This document shows positions 1-8,321 of a stretch of DNA of 64,000 bases, in pieces. The translations under genes were made by a program, and so were the position numbers. This stretch comes from Oscillospiraceae bacterium. GTDB lineage: Bacteria > Bacillota > Clostridia > Oscillospirales > CAG-272. Every line of letters starts with the position of its first letter. Positions within the stretch are counted from its first letter, which is position 1. The notes under the pieces are model-generated. The model was not told the origin of the DNA and did not search any database. It worked only from the letters and a program-made list of their open reading frames with translations. The stretch spans positions 25,077 through 89,076 of the forward strand of contig SVRP01000009.1 of the NCBI GenBank assembly GCA_015064735.1, in the 5' to 3' direction.

Positions 1-2
1 GC

Positions 3-1331
3 GGAATAGCCGCCATGGGTATTTCGGGCATGATGCACGGCCATCTTGCATTTGATGAAAATTGGAATTTGCTTGTTCCTTTCCGCACTTGGCAAAATAC
101 TGTTACAGCCGAGGCGGCAGGTATTCTCACAAAGGAATTCAATTTCAATATTCCTCAGAGGTGGAGCATCTCACATCTATACCAAGCAATACTCAATGAT
201 GAGCCTCATGTAAAAAACATCGCTCATATCACCACTCTCGCAGGATATATTCACTACCTTCTGACAGGCGTAAACGCCGTAGGAGCAGGAGAAGCGTCAG
301 GAATATTTCCTATTGACGAAAATTGCAATTATGACAAGAAAATGCTCGAGAAATTTAACGTTCTTGCAAAAAAATCCGGCTTTAACAAGAACGTAGAAGA
401 TTTGCTTCCCGAGGTACTGCCGGCAGGCAAATGGGCAGGCAAGCTTACAGAGGAAGGCTCACGTCTTACAGGCGGACTCCTCCCCACAGGAATCCCCTTT
501 GCTCCCCCCGAGGGAGACATGGGCACGGGAATGGTTGCCACCAACTCGGTTACTCCGAGAACCGGAAACGTTTCGGCAGGAACATCTATAAATGCCATGG
601 TAGTTCTTGAGCGCCCATTGAAAAAGGTGTACGAGGAGGTTGACGTAGTAACTACACCCTCGGGCAGATTCGTAGCCATGGTTCACTGCAATAACTGTAC
701 CACCGACAGCAACGCGTGGATCTCGGTATTGGGCGAAGCCGCAGCTCTGTTCGGCGCAGACACCGACGGAGAGCTATATACGAAGCTTTACAGAAAATCA
801 CTTGAGGGTGCTCCCGACTGCGGCGGTGTTATTGTATGTAACTATATCTCGGGTGAGAGCATGACAGGCTTTACCTCGGGCAGACCGATGGTCATACGAA
901 CCGAGGGCGCGGAGCTCACTCTTGCCAATCTTATGCGCTCGACTCTCTATTCGACTATGGCTACCTTAAAAATCGGTATGGACATACTTTACGGTGAGGG
1001 CGTTGCTATTGACTCCTTTATGGGACACGGCGGACTTTTCAAGACCGAGGGTGTATGTCAGAAATATCTTGCGGCGGCATTTGATGCTCCCGTCAGCTGT
1101 ATGACTACCGCAGGCGAGGGCGGTCCTTACGGAATGGCTGTTCTCGCGGCATTCTGCCATCAGTGTCAGGACGGTACCGCGCTTGAGGATTTCCTTGCGA
1201 ACAAAATCTTCAAGGATACCCCATACACCACGGTTTGTCCGGATCGGGCGGACGTAGAGGGCTTTGCCAAATATATGAAGCTCTACACGGAGATGCTCCG
1301 TGTAGAAAAAACCGCGACCGAGGTTTTATAA
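3..1331 (+). CDS. FGGY-family carbohydrate kinase, 5' end outside window
   Basis: ATP-dependent sugar kinase of the FGGY (xylulokinase-like) family; the exact sugar cannot be told. The frame is already open at the first bases, reading G-I-A-A before the Met at base 15, so the N-terminal part, including the first ATP-binding strand, lies upstream. Visible signs are the GMMHGH segment near the start, which matches the substrate-side QMHG motif of xylulokinases, a phosphate-binding type stretch NVSAGTS about residue 190, and the GHGGLFKTEG and GEGGPYGMA segments of the C-terminal actin-like lobe. The C-terminus looks complete. A ZIP transporter gene follows after 31 bases, probably on the same transcript. 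Family is secure, substrate unknown. Confidence 0.85.
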   Translation, partial: GIAAMGISGMMHGHLAFDENWNLLVPFRTWQNTVTAEAAGILTKEFNFNIPQRWSISHLYQAILNDEPHVKNIAHITTLAGYIHYLLTGVNAVGAGEASGIFPIDENCNYDKKMLEKFNVLAKKSGFNKNVEDLLPEVLPAGKWAGKLTEEGSRLTGGLLPTGIPFAPPEGDMGTGMVATNSVTPRTGNVSAGTSINAMVVLERPLKKVYEEVDVVTTPSGRFVAMVHCNNCTTDSNAWISVLGEAAALFGADTDGELYTKLYRKSLEGAPDCGGVIVCNYISGESMTGFTSGRPMVIRTEGAELTLANLMRSTLYSTMATLKIGMDILYGEGVAIDSFMGHGGLFKTEGVCQKYLAAAFDAPVSCMTTAGEGGPYGMAVLAAFCHQCQDGTALEDFLANKIFKDTPYTTVCPDRADVEGFAKYMKLYTEMLRVEKTATEVL

Positions 1332-1362
1332 TAGATATAATAGATAAATCAGGAGAAATCTT

Positions 1363-2127
1363 ATGACCCTTGTACTTCTTACGGCACTTGGAGTAGGTGG
1401 CGCTACGGTTATCGGAGCGATTATCGGTTTTGTTTTCAAAAATATAACCCACAAGTTTTCGGACGTGGTTCTTTCCTTTGCGGCGGGAATCATGCTTTCG
1501 GCAGCTGTTTTCGGGCTTATTGAGCCTTCCTTCGCTCACGGAGAGAATAAATTCGGGCTTGGCATAGGTCTACTCGTAACTGTTGCGGGAATTTTTGTCG
1601 GTGCGCTCTGTCTCAATCTTACCGACAAGCTGGTTCCCCACCTGCACCGACTTGCCGGAGCGGATATAGAAGCACACGACAACAGGGATTTAAGCAAAAT
1701 TTTGCTTTTCGTTCTCGCTATAGCAATACATAATCTCCCCGAAGGTATAGCTGCGGGTGTGGGATTCGGCTCGGACAACACGGGCGAAGCTCTCGTTATC
1801 GCGGGAGGAATCGCCTTGCAGAATATTCCCGAGGGAATGATAATAATCGGCCCCATGCTTGCTGCCGGTATATCAAAAAAGCGCACGCTGATCTGCGCTA
1901 TCGGTACGGGACTTGTTGAGGTAATCGGAACGCTTATAGGATATTTTGCCGTCAGTGTTGCCGAAATCATTTTACCATTCGCTCTTGCCTTTGCGGGCGG
2001 CACTATGCTTTACATCATAAGCGACGAAATGATTCCCGAGACTCACCACGACGGCGGTCGGGCTACAACGTATTCCCTGCTTATCGGTTTTGTATTTATG
2101 CTGGCTATGGATATCCTGCTTGGATAA
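1363..2127 (+). CDS. ZIP-family metal (zinc) transporter
   Basis: Predicted inner-membrane importer of Zn2+ or related divalent metals, 254 aa, ZIP/GufA type. The two hallmark metal-binding helices are present: HNLPEGIAAG about residue 127 (TM4) and LQNIPEGM about residue 152 (TM5). About eight hydrophobic segments are seen, with a loop after TM3 carrying HLHR and AHD that may bind metal. An AGGAGAAAT ribosome site lies just before the ATG. It follows the sugar kinase by 31 bases. Metal specificity cannot be fixed from sequence. Confidence 0.88.
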   Translation: MTLVLLTALGVGGATVIGAIIGFVFKNITHKFSDVVLSFAAGIMLSAAVFGLIEPSFAHGENKFGLGIGLLVTVAGIFVGALCLNLTDKLVPHLHRLAGADIEAHDNRDLSKILLFVLAIAIHNLPEGIAAGVGFGSDNTGEALVIAGGIALQNIPEGMIIIGPMLAAGISKKRTLICAIGTGLVEVIGTLIGYFAVSVAEIILPFALAFAGGTMLYIISDEMIPETHHDGGRATTYSLLIGFVFMLAMDILLG

Positions 2128-2187
2128 CCAAAATAAAATATCCCCTGTATTTTGACTCGTTTTGCATATAAAATGGCAGAAAACGCA

Positions 2188-2216
2188 TAGACATAGTGCG
2201 TTGTTACTGCTATAAT
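2188..2216 (+). promoter_or_regulatory. Sigma-A promoter, extended -10, for MFS/AraC pair
   Basis: TAGACA (2188-2193) and TATAAT (2211-2216) are 17 bases apart, and TGC directly before the -10 makes it an extended -10. Transcription should start near 2223. This places the first possible in-frame ATG (2219) at or before the start site and supports the ATG at 2252 as the true MFS start. Confidence 0.7.
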
Positions 2217-2251
2217 GTATGAAAGCATCATTCAGATTCAGGGGATTTTTT

Positions 2252-3517
2252 ATGTTAAAAGACACTTATAGGTTCAGCCGATTTATGTACATACTAGAAG
2301 CGGCATTCGAATATTTTATCTCAATACTTGTTGCGGGAGCATATCTTGCGAAGCTGACCTCGGAGCTTGGCGTTTCAGACAGTGTTACGGGAATTCTCAG
2401 CTCTGTCGTTTCTCTTGCCTGCGGAGCTCAGGTTTTCGCTATTTTTCTTTTTAAGAACGGCTCGTCAAAGAAAGGCGTTACGATTCTGCACAGTATAAAT
2501 CAGCTCTGCTTTGCCTTCATGTATCTCGTTCCGTTTATTGACATACCAAGAGATACGAAAATCGTTGTGTTCATACTGCTCCTCCTTTCGGGACATTTCA
2601 TCAATAACGTAGTTCAGCCCTCAAAAATAAACTGGTTCATGGCTCTTGTGGATGACAGCAAGAGAGGTCGCTTTACCGCCAACAAGGAGATCGTTTCTCT
2701 GCTCGGCGGAATGATATTCTCCTTTGCAATGGGTTCGCTCATTGACCGTTACGAGGCGATGGGCCGCATAAAGGAATCCTTTATAATCTGCGGCATTACC
2801 ATTCTCGGTCTCACAGTCCTGCACACCGCAACCCTTATTATGTCAAGGGAAAAGCCCGCAACAGAAAAAGAAAAGGCTCCCATGCGAGAAATTCTTACCG
2901 GACTTCTTAGGGACAGAAGCTATTTCAAGGTCATATTCGTATCAGTTCTCTGGAACGTCTCCCATTACGTTTCAACTCCGTTTTACGGTACGTATACCGT
3001 AAAAGAGCTCGGATTTTCCATGACGTTTATCTCGATAATTTCAATGGTTTACGCTCTGGTACGTTCGGCTTTTTCCCGTCCTCTCGGGCGATATGCTGAC
3101 AAGCGTTCGTTTGATAAAATGCTGACCGTCTGCTTTTTGGTAGCCATGGTTGGCTTTGCTGTAAATATATTCACCGTTCCTTCCAACGGAAAGGTATTTT
3201 ACATGATTTACTACGTTTTGTACGCAGTGGGAATGGCTGGTATCAACAGCGGCGGAATAAATCTTATATACGAGCATGTCAGCCCCGAAAAGAGAGTTTG
3301 CGCTCTCGCTCTTAAAAACACGCTTGCGGGCATCGCGGGATTTCTTACGACCATTGTTGCAAGCCGTCTGGTAGCCCATATTCAAGCCAACGGAAACACA
3401 TTCTTCGGTATGCACGTATACGCGCAGCAGGTTACCTCAGCCTTGAGTGTAATTCTGGTTGCCGTAACTATAATATATCTCAATACAGTCGTCATTAAAA
3501 GACACTCCCCGAGGTGA
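2252..3517 (+). CDS. Major facilitator superfamily transporter
   Basis: Membrane transporter of 421 aa with about twelve hydrophobic helices and a central cytoplasmic loop rich in charge (around residue 200, with REKPATEKEK). The segment RYADKRSFDKM after TM8 resembles the MFS loop motif. The ATG at 2252 is chosen because AGGGGATT precedes it and because the promoter at 2188-2216 leaves no leader for the ATG at 2219. An AraC-type regulator starts 2 bases after its stop, so the two are coupled and the regulator probably responds to the transported compound. Substrate unknown. Confidence 0.8.
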   Translation: MLKDTYRFSRFMYILEAAFEYFISILVAGAYLAKLTSELGVSDSVTGILSSVVSLACGAQVFAIFLFKNGSSKKGVTILHSINQLCFAFMYLVPFIDIPRDTKIVVFILLLLSGHFINNVVQPSKINWFMALVDDSKRGRFTANKEIVSLLGGMIFSFAMGSLIDRYEAMGRIKESFIICGITILGLTVLHTATLIMSREKPATEKEKAPMREILTGLLRDRSYFKVIFVSVLWNVSHYVSTPFYGTYTVKELGFSMTFISIISMVYALVRSAFSRPLGRYADKRSFDKMLTVCFLVAMVGFAVNIFTVPSNGKVFYMIYYVLYAVGMAGINSGGINLIYEHVSPEKRVCALALKNTLAGIAGFLTTIVASRLVAHIQANGNTFFGMHVYAQQVTSALSVILVAVTIIYLNTVVIKRHSPR

Positions 3518-3519
3518 TT

Positions 3520-4341
3520 ATGAGTAACGAATATAATTTTAAAATTCCAACCATTACGAATTACGAGGTAAACTACTATTTCAGCGATACCGAAACACTT
3601 TGTCCCGCAAGGATTTACCCTTTTCATATGCATGATTCTATAGAAATATATATCCTTCTTGAGGGAGACGTTTCCTTTGCCGTTGAATCATCTCTTTATA
3701 AGCTGTCAGCAGGAGATGCCATTATAACAAAGCCCAATGAAATGCACAACTGTATCCTCAATTCGGATTCTCTTCACAAGCATCTGTGCTTTTGGTTTGA
3801 CTGCGGCTCAGGATTCCTTTTCGGGGATTTCCTTTCCCATGATTTCGGAAAAAACAACCTTGTATCCCCCGATGCGGAGTCCAAGAAAACACTTTCAAAT
3901 CTTTACGAGGAGCTTAAGGGCGCATCCGATGCAGGCGACACTCACAGACAGTTTTATATTACGCTCCAAATCCTTTACATTCTGAGAAAATTCGTTTCCG
4001 GCGAATCCTCTCCGCAGATTCTTCCCGATTCTCTTACTGCAATTCTTCGGGATATAGACGAAAACTTTTCTGAAATAAAAAGGATCGAGGATATTGTCTC
4101 TAAGCACTTTATTTCACGAAGCACGTTAAACAGACTTTTCAGAGAATATCTGCATACCACTCCGAAAAAATATCTTGAATCCAAACGCCTTGCTTATTCC
4201 CGTATGTTACTCCGTGAAGGGAAAAGCGTATTGGACGCTTGTATGGAGGCGGGCTTTTCCGATTGCTCTAACTATATCCGTCTCTTCAGGAAGCACTTTG
4301 ACATTACTCCAAAGCAATATAAAGACAGCAAAAAATTTTAA
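3520..4341 (+). CDS. AraC-family transcriptional regulator with cupin sensor
   Basis: DNA-binding regulator of 273 aa. The N-terminal half is a cupin-like ligand pocket (YPFHMHDSIEIY, then AGDAIITKPNEMHN about residue 70), typical of sugar-responsive AraC proteins. The C-terminal 100 residues hold two helix-turn-helix motifs: SRSTLNRLFRE and the family signature AGFSDCSNYIRLFRKHFDIT. The ATG at 3520 sits 3 bases after GAGGTG; a GTG at 3514 in the same frame overlaps the MFS stop and is less likely. It lies immediately downstream of the MFS transporter and is followed by a terminator. Confidence 0.88.
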   Translation: MSNEYNFKIPTITNYEVNYYFSDTETLCPARIYPFHMHDSIEIYILLEGDVSFAVESSLYKLSAGDAIITKPNEMHNCILNSDSLHKHLCFWFDCGSGFLFGDFLSHDFGKNNLVSPDAESKKTLSNLYEELKGASDAGDTHRQFYITLQILYILRKFVSGESSPQILPDSLTAILRDIDENFSEIKRIEDIVSKHFISRSTLNRLFREYLHTTPKKYLESKRLAYSRMLLREGKSVLDACMEAGFSDCSNYIRLFRKHFDITPKQYKDSKKF

Positions 4342-4345
4342 TTGC

Positions 4346-4384
4346 AAAAACGGTCTCGTTCGCTGATTTGAGACCGTTTTTTGG
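4346..4384 (+). terminator. Intrinsic terminator after AraC gene
   Basis: The inverted repeat AAAACGGTCTC / GAGACCGTTTT with a 13-base loop is followed by a T run. It closes the MFS/AraC transcript. Confidence 0.85.
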
Positions 4385-4392
4385 TTATTTTA

Positions 4393-4421
4393 TTGACTTT
4401 TATTAGCTTTGGTAGTATAAT
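4393..4421 (+). promoter_or_regulatory. Sigma-A promoter for the GDPD gene
   Basis: TTGACT (4393-4398) and TATAAT (4416-4421) are separated by 17 bases. The leader to the ATG at 4503 is about 75 bases and includes the site GTGAAAGGAAACTG just before the start. Confidence 0.75.
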
Positions 4422-4502
4422 TTCATTGTAATACAGCGCAAAGACCGACTTGTTTGCCGCTTACTTATAATTTTTTAAAAAACACGTGAAAGGAAACTGA
4501 TT

Positions 4503-5339
4503 ATGGACACAAAAGTAACTCTTGCCGCCCACAGAGGCTGGCGCGGAAAGTATCCCGAAAACACAATGCTCGGCTTCCGTAAGGCGCTTGAGCTTGACAT
4601 TGATGCAATTGAGATGGATGCTCACATGACAAAGGATTATCAAATAGTAGTTTGCCACGACGCAACTCTCGACCGCACCACCGACACCTGCGGCGAAATT
4701 TGCCGCATGACTCTTGAGGAAGTACGCAAGGCTGATGCGGGAATCAAGTTTGGAGAAGAATTCAAGGGCGAAAAGGTTCCCACCTTTGAGGAATTTCTGG
4801 AGCTTATGGCAAGCCGCCCCGACATCAGACTCCTGCTTGAGCTTAAGGACTATCCCGAGGTTATTGGAGATTTCGCTTACGCCTCCGCCGAGCTTACCCT
4901 TTCTCTTTGCAGAAAGTACGGTATCTTCGGCAGCGACAGACTGACCGTTATCACGTTCTCTACGGGCATCTGCGCGTGGCTGAGAACACGCTATACCAAG
5001 GAAGATTTCCTCATCCACGGCTTCTATCCCAAGACTAAAATGAAGGGCTGGGAGAATGACGAGCCTTACAAATACTACGACGAGGTATGTCTTTTCAACA
5101 ACGGTGAGCGGGACCCTCAGGGCTTCCCCATCGACCGCGGAACGGTAGTTGCCGACAAGGCAAGATTTACCGAGTTTGCCCTTATGGGAATAAAGCCCTG
5201 CGTATATTACAGGCTCAACACCGACGAGGACGTTCACCGCTTGGCTTACGAGTACGGCGCTATCGGATTCACCTCCGACCACCCCGACATCTGCGGACAG
5301 ATACTCGATAAGATCGGCGCGAGAAAATTGAAGAAATAA
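4503..5339 (+). CDS. Glycerophosphodiester phosphodiesterase
   Basis: Predicted to hydrolyse glycerophosphodiesters (deacylated phospholipids) to glycerol-3-phosphate and an alcohol. The 278-aa protein is a single GDPD TIM barrel: catalytic motif HRGWRGKYPENT near residue 8, metal ligands in IEMDAH about residue 40, and the second catalytic histidine in VCHDATLDRTTD about residue 52. The LLELKDY strand and the C-terminal GFTSDHPD also fit. No signal peptide, so probably cytoplasmic (UgpQ-like). It has its own promoter and terminator and is monocistronic. Confidence 0.9.
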   Translation: MDTKVTLAAHRGWRGKYPENTMLGFRKALELDIDAIEMDAHMTKDYQIVVCHDATLDRTTDTCGEICRMTLEEVRKADAGIKFGEEFKGEKVPTFEEFLELMASRPDIRLLLELKDYPEVIGDFAYASAELTLSLCRKYGIFGSDRLTVITFSTGICAWLRTRYTKEDFLIHGFYPKTKMKGWENDEPYKYYDEVCLFNNGERDPQGFPIDRGTVVADKARFTEFALMGIKPCVYYRLNTDEDVHRLAYEYGAIGFTSDHPDICGQILDKIGARKLKK

Positions 5340-5348
5340 TAGGTATTA

Positions 5349-5390
5349 AACAATAATCCGACGAACGTAAAAATTCGTCGGATTATTGTT
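5349..5390. terminator. Bidirectional terminator between convergent genes
   Basis: A 17-bp perfect stem (AACAATAATCCGACGAA / TTCGTCGGATTATTGTT) lies between the GDPD gene and the minus-strand lipoprotein gene and can serve both. Confidence 0.8.
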
Positions 5391-5396
5391 TATAAA

Positions 5397-6527
5397 TTAA
5401 CCCTTTCCGTCAGGTACAAACAAACATCTAAATGTATGTCCGCCTGCGTCGTAGGTAAGCAGTATACATCTTGCGGAATAGGACATGTTATCGAATCTGT
5501 TCATAACGCAAAGCTCTAAATACCCCTTCTCGTTTCCTTTCTTATCAAGAACGGTATACTTGTTTCCGTTTTTCTCACCTATAACGATCTCCTCGCGCTC
5601 ATAAACCCCTTCTTTGTTTATACCTACCCACCCGACGGTTCCGCCTTTAGCTGCATAGAGCTCCATATTGTAATAAAATCCGCCGACGGTATACCAATAC
5701 CCATTATAATCGTCTATACTGAAATCGGTATCCGCTGCTTTCGGTTCGCTGCTTTCGTAGTGGGTAAAATAATATACGCCTTTGGGAATATCATAAGCTC
5801 CCGAATCTATTCCCTTTGTGACTGTGATCAACATTCCGTCGCCATCGAAGGAAACGCTTCCCTTAAGCTGATACGGATTGTTTTCGAATTCTCGGAAGAT
5901 CAAAACTCCGTCCTTTTCTTCCGCAAACACGTCGAAATACCCGGGAATTCTGTCTCTCTGGTTAAAGCCGAATCTCAGATAGCCCTCTCCGTATCCGCTG
6001 ACGAAAATGCAGAAATCGACGTCGGTTAAACTGCCGCAGTACCAATCTCCGTAAAGCCCTGACAGAGGTACGTTCGTAGCTTTGGGGCTTTCGTCAAATA
6101 CTATTTTCTTGTTTTCAAGCTCTTTATCGTATTCCCATTCTTCAAGGAAAAGAGTCAAATTTTCATTTTCGGTATCGATTTCAACCCTTCCGCTTACTTC
6201 GTCGTATTCGGAAAAGAAGGTTATTTTTCCTCCGTCAAGAGTGAGCACGATGTCGCTCGTGGTTTCACCCAAGGTCAGACTTGTATAAGCTTTTTTTCTG
6301 TCGGCAGATATTCTGTATATCTTTATCTCCCCAAATTCATCGCACTTCCACACCCCTGCTACGGTGTCGGGAATCGCTTTAAGGGACCCATTTTCGGGCA
6401 GCTCGACGTTACCGTTATTAACCACGCCGCCATGAGCCTCATTTTTTACTATGACCTCTCGGTAACCGCAGGATGACACCGACAAAACAGTCAAAAGCAC
6501 AAGTAAAACAGATAAAAGCTTTTTCAT
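5397..6527 (-). CDS. Predicted lipoprotein, paralogue of the next gene
   Basis: Unknown function, 376 aa. A classical lipoprotein signal is seen (MKK, hydrophobic stretch, then LSVSSC with Cys20 as lipidated residue), so it is expected on the outer face of the membrane. The body appears beta-rich and repeats a motif of the form GxWxC....IxIYRIS.D around residues 62-78. The upstream neighbour carries the same motif (AGAWHCN, IYRISSDGRR) and other matching blocks (LTLxLxxWE about 125, GxYYF about 250), so the two are tandem duplicates. Start ATG follows AAAGGAGAT. It has its own promoter. Confidence 0.7.
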   Translation of the reverse strand: MKKLLSVLLVLLTVLSVSSCGYREVIVKNEAHGGVVNNGNVELPENGSLKAIPDTVAGVWKCDEFGEIKIYRISADRKKAYTSLTLGETTSDIVLTLDGGKITFFSEYDEVSGRVEIDTENENLTLFLEEWEYDKELENKKIVFDESPKATNVPLSGLYGDWYCGSLTDVDFCIFVSGYGEGYLRFGFNQRDRIPGYFDVFAEEKDGVLIFREFENNPYQLKGSVSFDGDGMLITVTKGIDSGAYDIPKGVYYFTHYESSEPKAADTDFSIDDYNGYWYTVGGFYYNMELYAAKGGTVGWVGINKEGVYEREEIVIGEKNGNKYTVLDKKGNEKGYLELCVMNRFDNMSYSARCILLTYDAGGHTFRCLFVPDGKG

Positions 6528-6558
6528 TTTAAATCTCCTTTTTCATTCTTATGAGTCC

Positions 6559-6587
6559 ATTTTATCACCGCAAAAAAGCGGCGTCAA
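6559..6587 (-). promoter_or_regulatory. Sigma-A promoter for the lipoprotein gene
   Basis: Read on the minus strand, TTGACG (6582-6587) and TAAAAT (6559-6564) are 17 bases apart. It shares layout with the promoter of the paralogous gene, including a block 43 bases upstream of the -35. Confidence 0.7.
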
Positions 6588-6630
6588 TAGGGTGGGGGAA
6601 ATTTTTTTTACAGAGGCTATTTTTCGCCTG

Positions 6631-6653
6631 AAGTGGTGAAAAAAACCTATTTT
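6631..6653 (-). promoter_or_regulatory. Conserved upstream block shared by two paralogous promoters, copy 1
   Basis: On the minus strand this reads AATAGG, then T-rich, then CACCACTT. It lies 43 bases upstream of the -35 box. A near-identical block sits at the same distance from the -35 of the neighbouring paralogue (8087-8110). It may be an operator or a relic of the duplication. Confidence 0.45.
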
Positions 6654-6663
6654 CAAACGAAGG

Positions 6664-6693
6664 GGCTGTCTCAAATGAAAATTTGAGACAGCC
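6664..6693. repeat. 30-base hairpin repeat GGCTGTCTC, copy 1 (likely terminator)
   Basis: A 13-bp perfect stem GGCTGTCTCAAAT / ATTTGAGACAGCC with loop GAAA. The same 30 bases occur in reverse orientation at 32024-32053, and a shorter version at 30329-30351. It lies downstream of the minus-strand gene ending at 6755, so it may end that transcript, although the T run on that strand is poor. Confidence 0.6.
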
Positions 6694-6754
6694 TATTTTC
6701 TGTATTTGACCGGAATGGCAAAATGATTTTTGTCAAATCATTAAGCCGCAACGC

Positions 6755-7981
6755 TCAGCCCTTTGCGGTATCATCCGAATAGACAAAGTAAACACTTTTC
6801 TCACGGGTACCGTTTTTGTCCTCATAAAGAACCAACTGAATACAATCCTTTGTTTTACTGTAAGAAGCGGGATAATACATATGGTTACAGAGATACATCT
6901 CTCCTATTTCTTTACCGTCAGAAGCAACCAAAGGAATTCGGGTGCTTGTTCCGTTATCACCTATACTGAATTGGGTAGTCGTCCAAAGTGAGGTTGTTCT
7001 GTCGTATTGAGTTACGGTTCCGATACCCACCGATATGCGTCTGAGATCAAGATTGACATAAAGAGAGCTCCATTCGGTTGCCATTGACGACAACTGATCT
7101 CGATTAACGGTAGAAAACCGTGTTGCATAATCGTAATCGAAATAATATATTCCCTTTTCGAGGTTTAACCACTGGGCGCCCTCATTAACGAAAAGCAAAA
7201 TACCGGTTCCTCTGTGCTCAAGGATTCCGTTAATTGTTCCCGTGCTGTCCAAAAATGCCCATTTTCCGTTATTGGGTATAGCGAAAAAGGTTGCAGATGC
7301 TCCTGTTTCAAGCTCAGTAAACTTGAATGTGATTTCTCTACTGTTATAGCTCAGGGTCCTTAAGCTATACTGTCCGCCGGACCGTTCACTAAGACTGCCT
7401 TGCTTTGATTCATCAAATACTTCTCCGTATATACCCTCAAGGGAGAAATCCACACTGTTGCCGGGTCTTGAGTCGAAAACAAGCTCCTCTCTTGCGAGCC
7501 ACGCATCGCCTTCCCAGCTACTAAGCATAAGCGTCAAAACCCTTTCACCGACGGTGATCTTTCCGCTTCTCGTTCCGTTATTGGACGAAAAGCTTATAAC
7601 TCCGTCTTTATATTCTCCGACAAAGCGGTCTTTAACTCTGCCAACCTCTACAAGAAATTCTACCCGTCTTCCGTCAGACGATATTCTGTATATTACAATG
7701 CGGTACGAATCATTTAAATTGCAATGCCAGGCTCCTGCATGCCTTGCGGAAAGTTTGTAAAATTCACCGTCCTTCAGGTCAGTATTTACGTCGAAGCTAT
7801 CTTGAGTATAACTCTCCGAGCTGCCGTCATCCGAGACTATGCCATCACTTCCGCTGATGCTCGGTAGATCCGAGCTATCAAAAAACTGAACATCTACGTC
7901 CTCAATGGAAAGCTTGAACATTGCTATAATAAAAACTGTCAAAAACATAACGGCGAGTAATATCGATAAAAATATTTTCAT
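6755..7981 (-). CDS. Membrane-anchored exported protein, paralogue of the lipoprotein
   Basis: Unknown function, 408 aa. A short N-terminal hydrophobic helix (ILLAVMFLTVFIIAMFKL) anchors or exports it; unlike its paralogue there is no lipobox Cys. A low-complexity Asp/Ser-rich linker follows (about residues 35-65), then a beta-rich domain beginning AGAWHCN...IYRISSDGRR that matches the neighbouring lipoprotein. The ATG at 7981 is chosen because AAGGAGGG precedes it by 7 bases; an in-frame GTG at 8008 falls on the predicted transcription start. Tandem duplication followed by change of anchoring mode is the simplest reading. Confidence 0.68.
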   Translation of the reverse strand: MKIFLSILLAVMFLTVFIIAMFKLSIEDVDVQFFDSSDLPSISGSDGIVSDDGSSESYTQDSFDVNTDLKDGEFYKLSARHAGAWHCNLNDSYRIVIYRISSDGRRVEFLVEVGRVKDRFVGEYKDGVISFSSNNGTRSGKITVGERVLTLMLSSWEGDAWLAREELVFDSRPGNSVDFSLEGIYGEVFDESKQGSLSERSGGQYSLRTLSYNSREITFKFTELETGASATFFAIPNNGKWAFLDSTGTINGILEHRGTGILLFVNEGAQWLNLEKGIYYFDYDYATRFSTVNRDQLSSMATEWSSLYVNLDLRRISVGIGTVTQYDRTTSLWTTTQFSIGDNGTSTRIPLVASDGKEIGEMYLCNHMYYPASYSKTKDCIQLVLYEDKNGTREKSVYFVYSDDTAKG

Positions 7982-8014
7982 TTTCAAGCCCTCCTTTTTC
8001 ATTCTCACAGATTT

Positions 8015-8043
8015 ATTTTAGCATATCGAAAAAAACATGTCAA
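8015..8043 (-). promoter_or_regulatory. Sigma-A promoter for the membrane-anchored paralogue
   Basis: On the minus strand TTGACA (8038-8043) and TAAAAT (8015-8020) are 17 bases apart. Transcription would start near 8008, about 27 bases before the chosen ATG. Confidence 0.75.
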
Positions 8044-8086
8044 TACGGTGTGAAAAAAAACTTTTTTAACGCACCGTTTTTGCGAA

Positions 8087-8110
8087 AAGTGGTGAAAAAA
8101 TCCTATTTTT
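8087..8110 (-). promoter_or_regulatory. Conserved upstream block shared by two paralogous promoters, copy 2
   Basis: Minus-strand AATAGG, T-rich stretch, CACCACTT, 43 bases upstream of the -35 box, matching 6631-6653. The rest of the 7982-8321 intergenic space holds only this block, AT-rich sequence and the divergent promoter at 8212. Confidence 0.45.
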
Positions 8111-8211
8111 GATCTACTGCCGGAATTTTTATTTTTTTTAATTATTGCTGTGGGACTGTTATGATCGCTATACAAAATTGTTATAAATATTATATAAATC
8201 CTATTTTTTTA

Positions 8212-8240
8212 TTGACAAAGTATTTTGTCAGTGGTATAAT
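8212..8240 (+). promoter_or_regulatory. Consensus sigma-A promoter of the ior operon with embedded palindrome
   Basis: Perfect TTGACA (8212-8217) and TATAAT (8235-8240) with a 17-base spacer. The palindrome TGACAAA-GTAT-TTTGTCA (8213-8230) covers the -35 box and most of the spacer, as a repressor operator would. Confidence 0.8.
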
Positions 8241-8321
8241 TTAATTTGTATTATTTTTGTATATGCGATTTTGATCGCTAATACGAAGCCAAAAAAATAT
8301 GCAAAAAAGGAAAAAGGAAAA

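Noticed and set aside
4461..5282. Antisense frame of 273 codons opposite the GDPD gene
   Set aside because: Overlaps a complete glycerophosphodiesterase with all catalytic residues.
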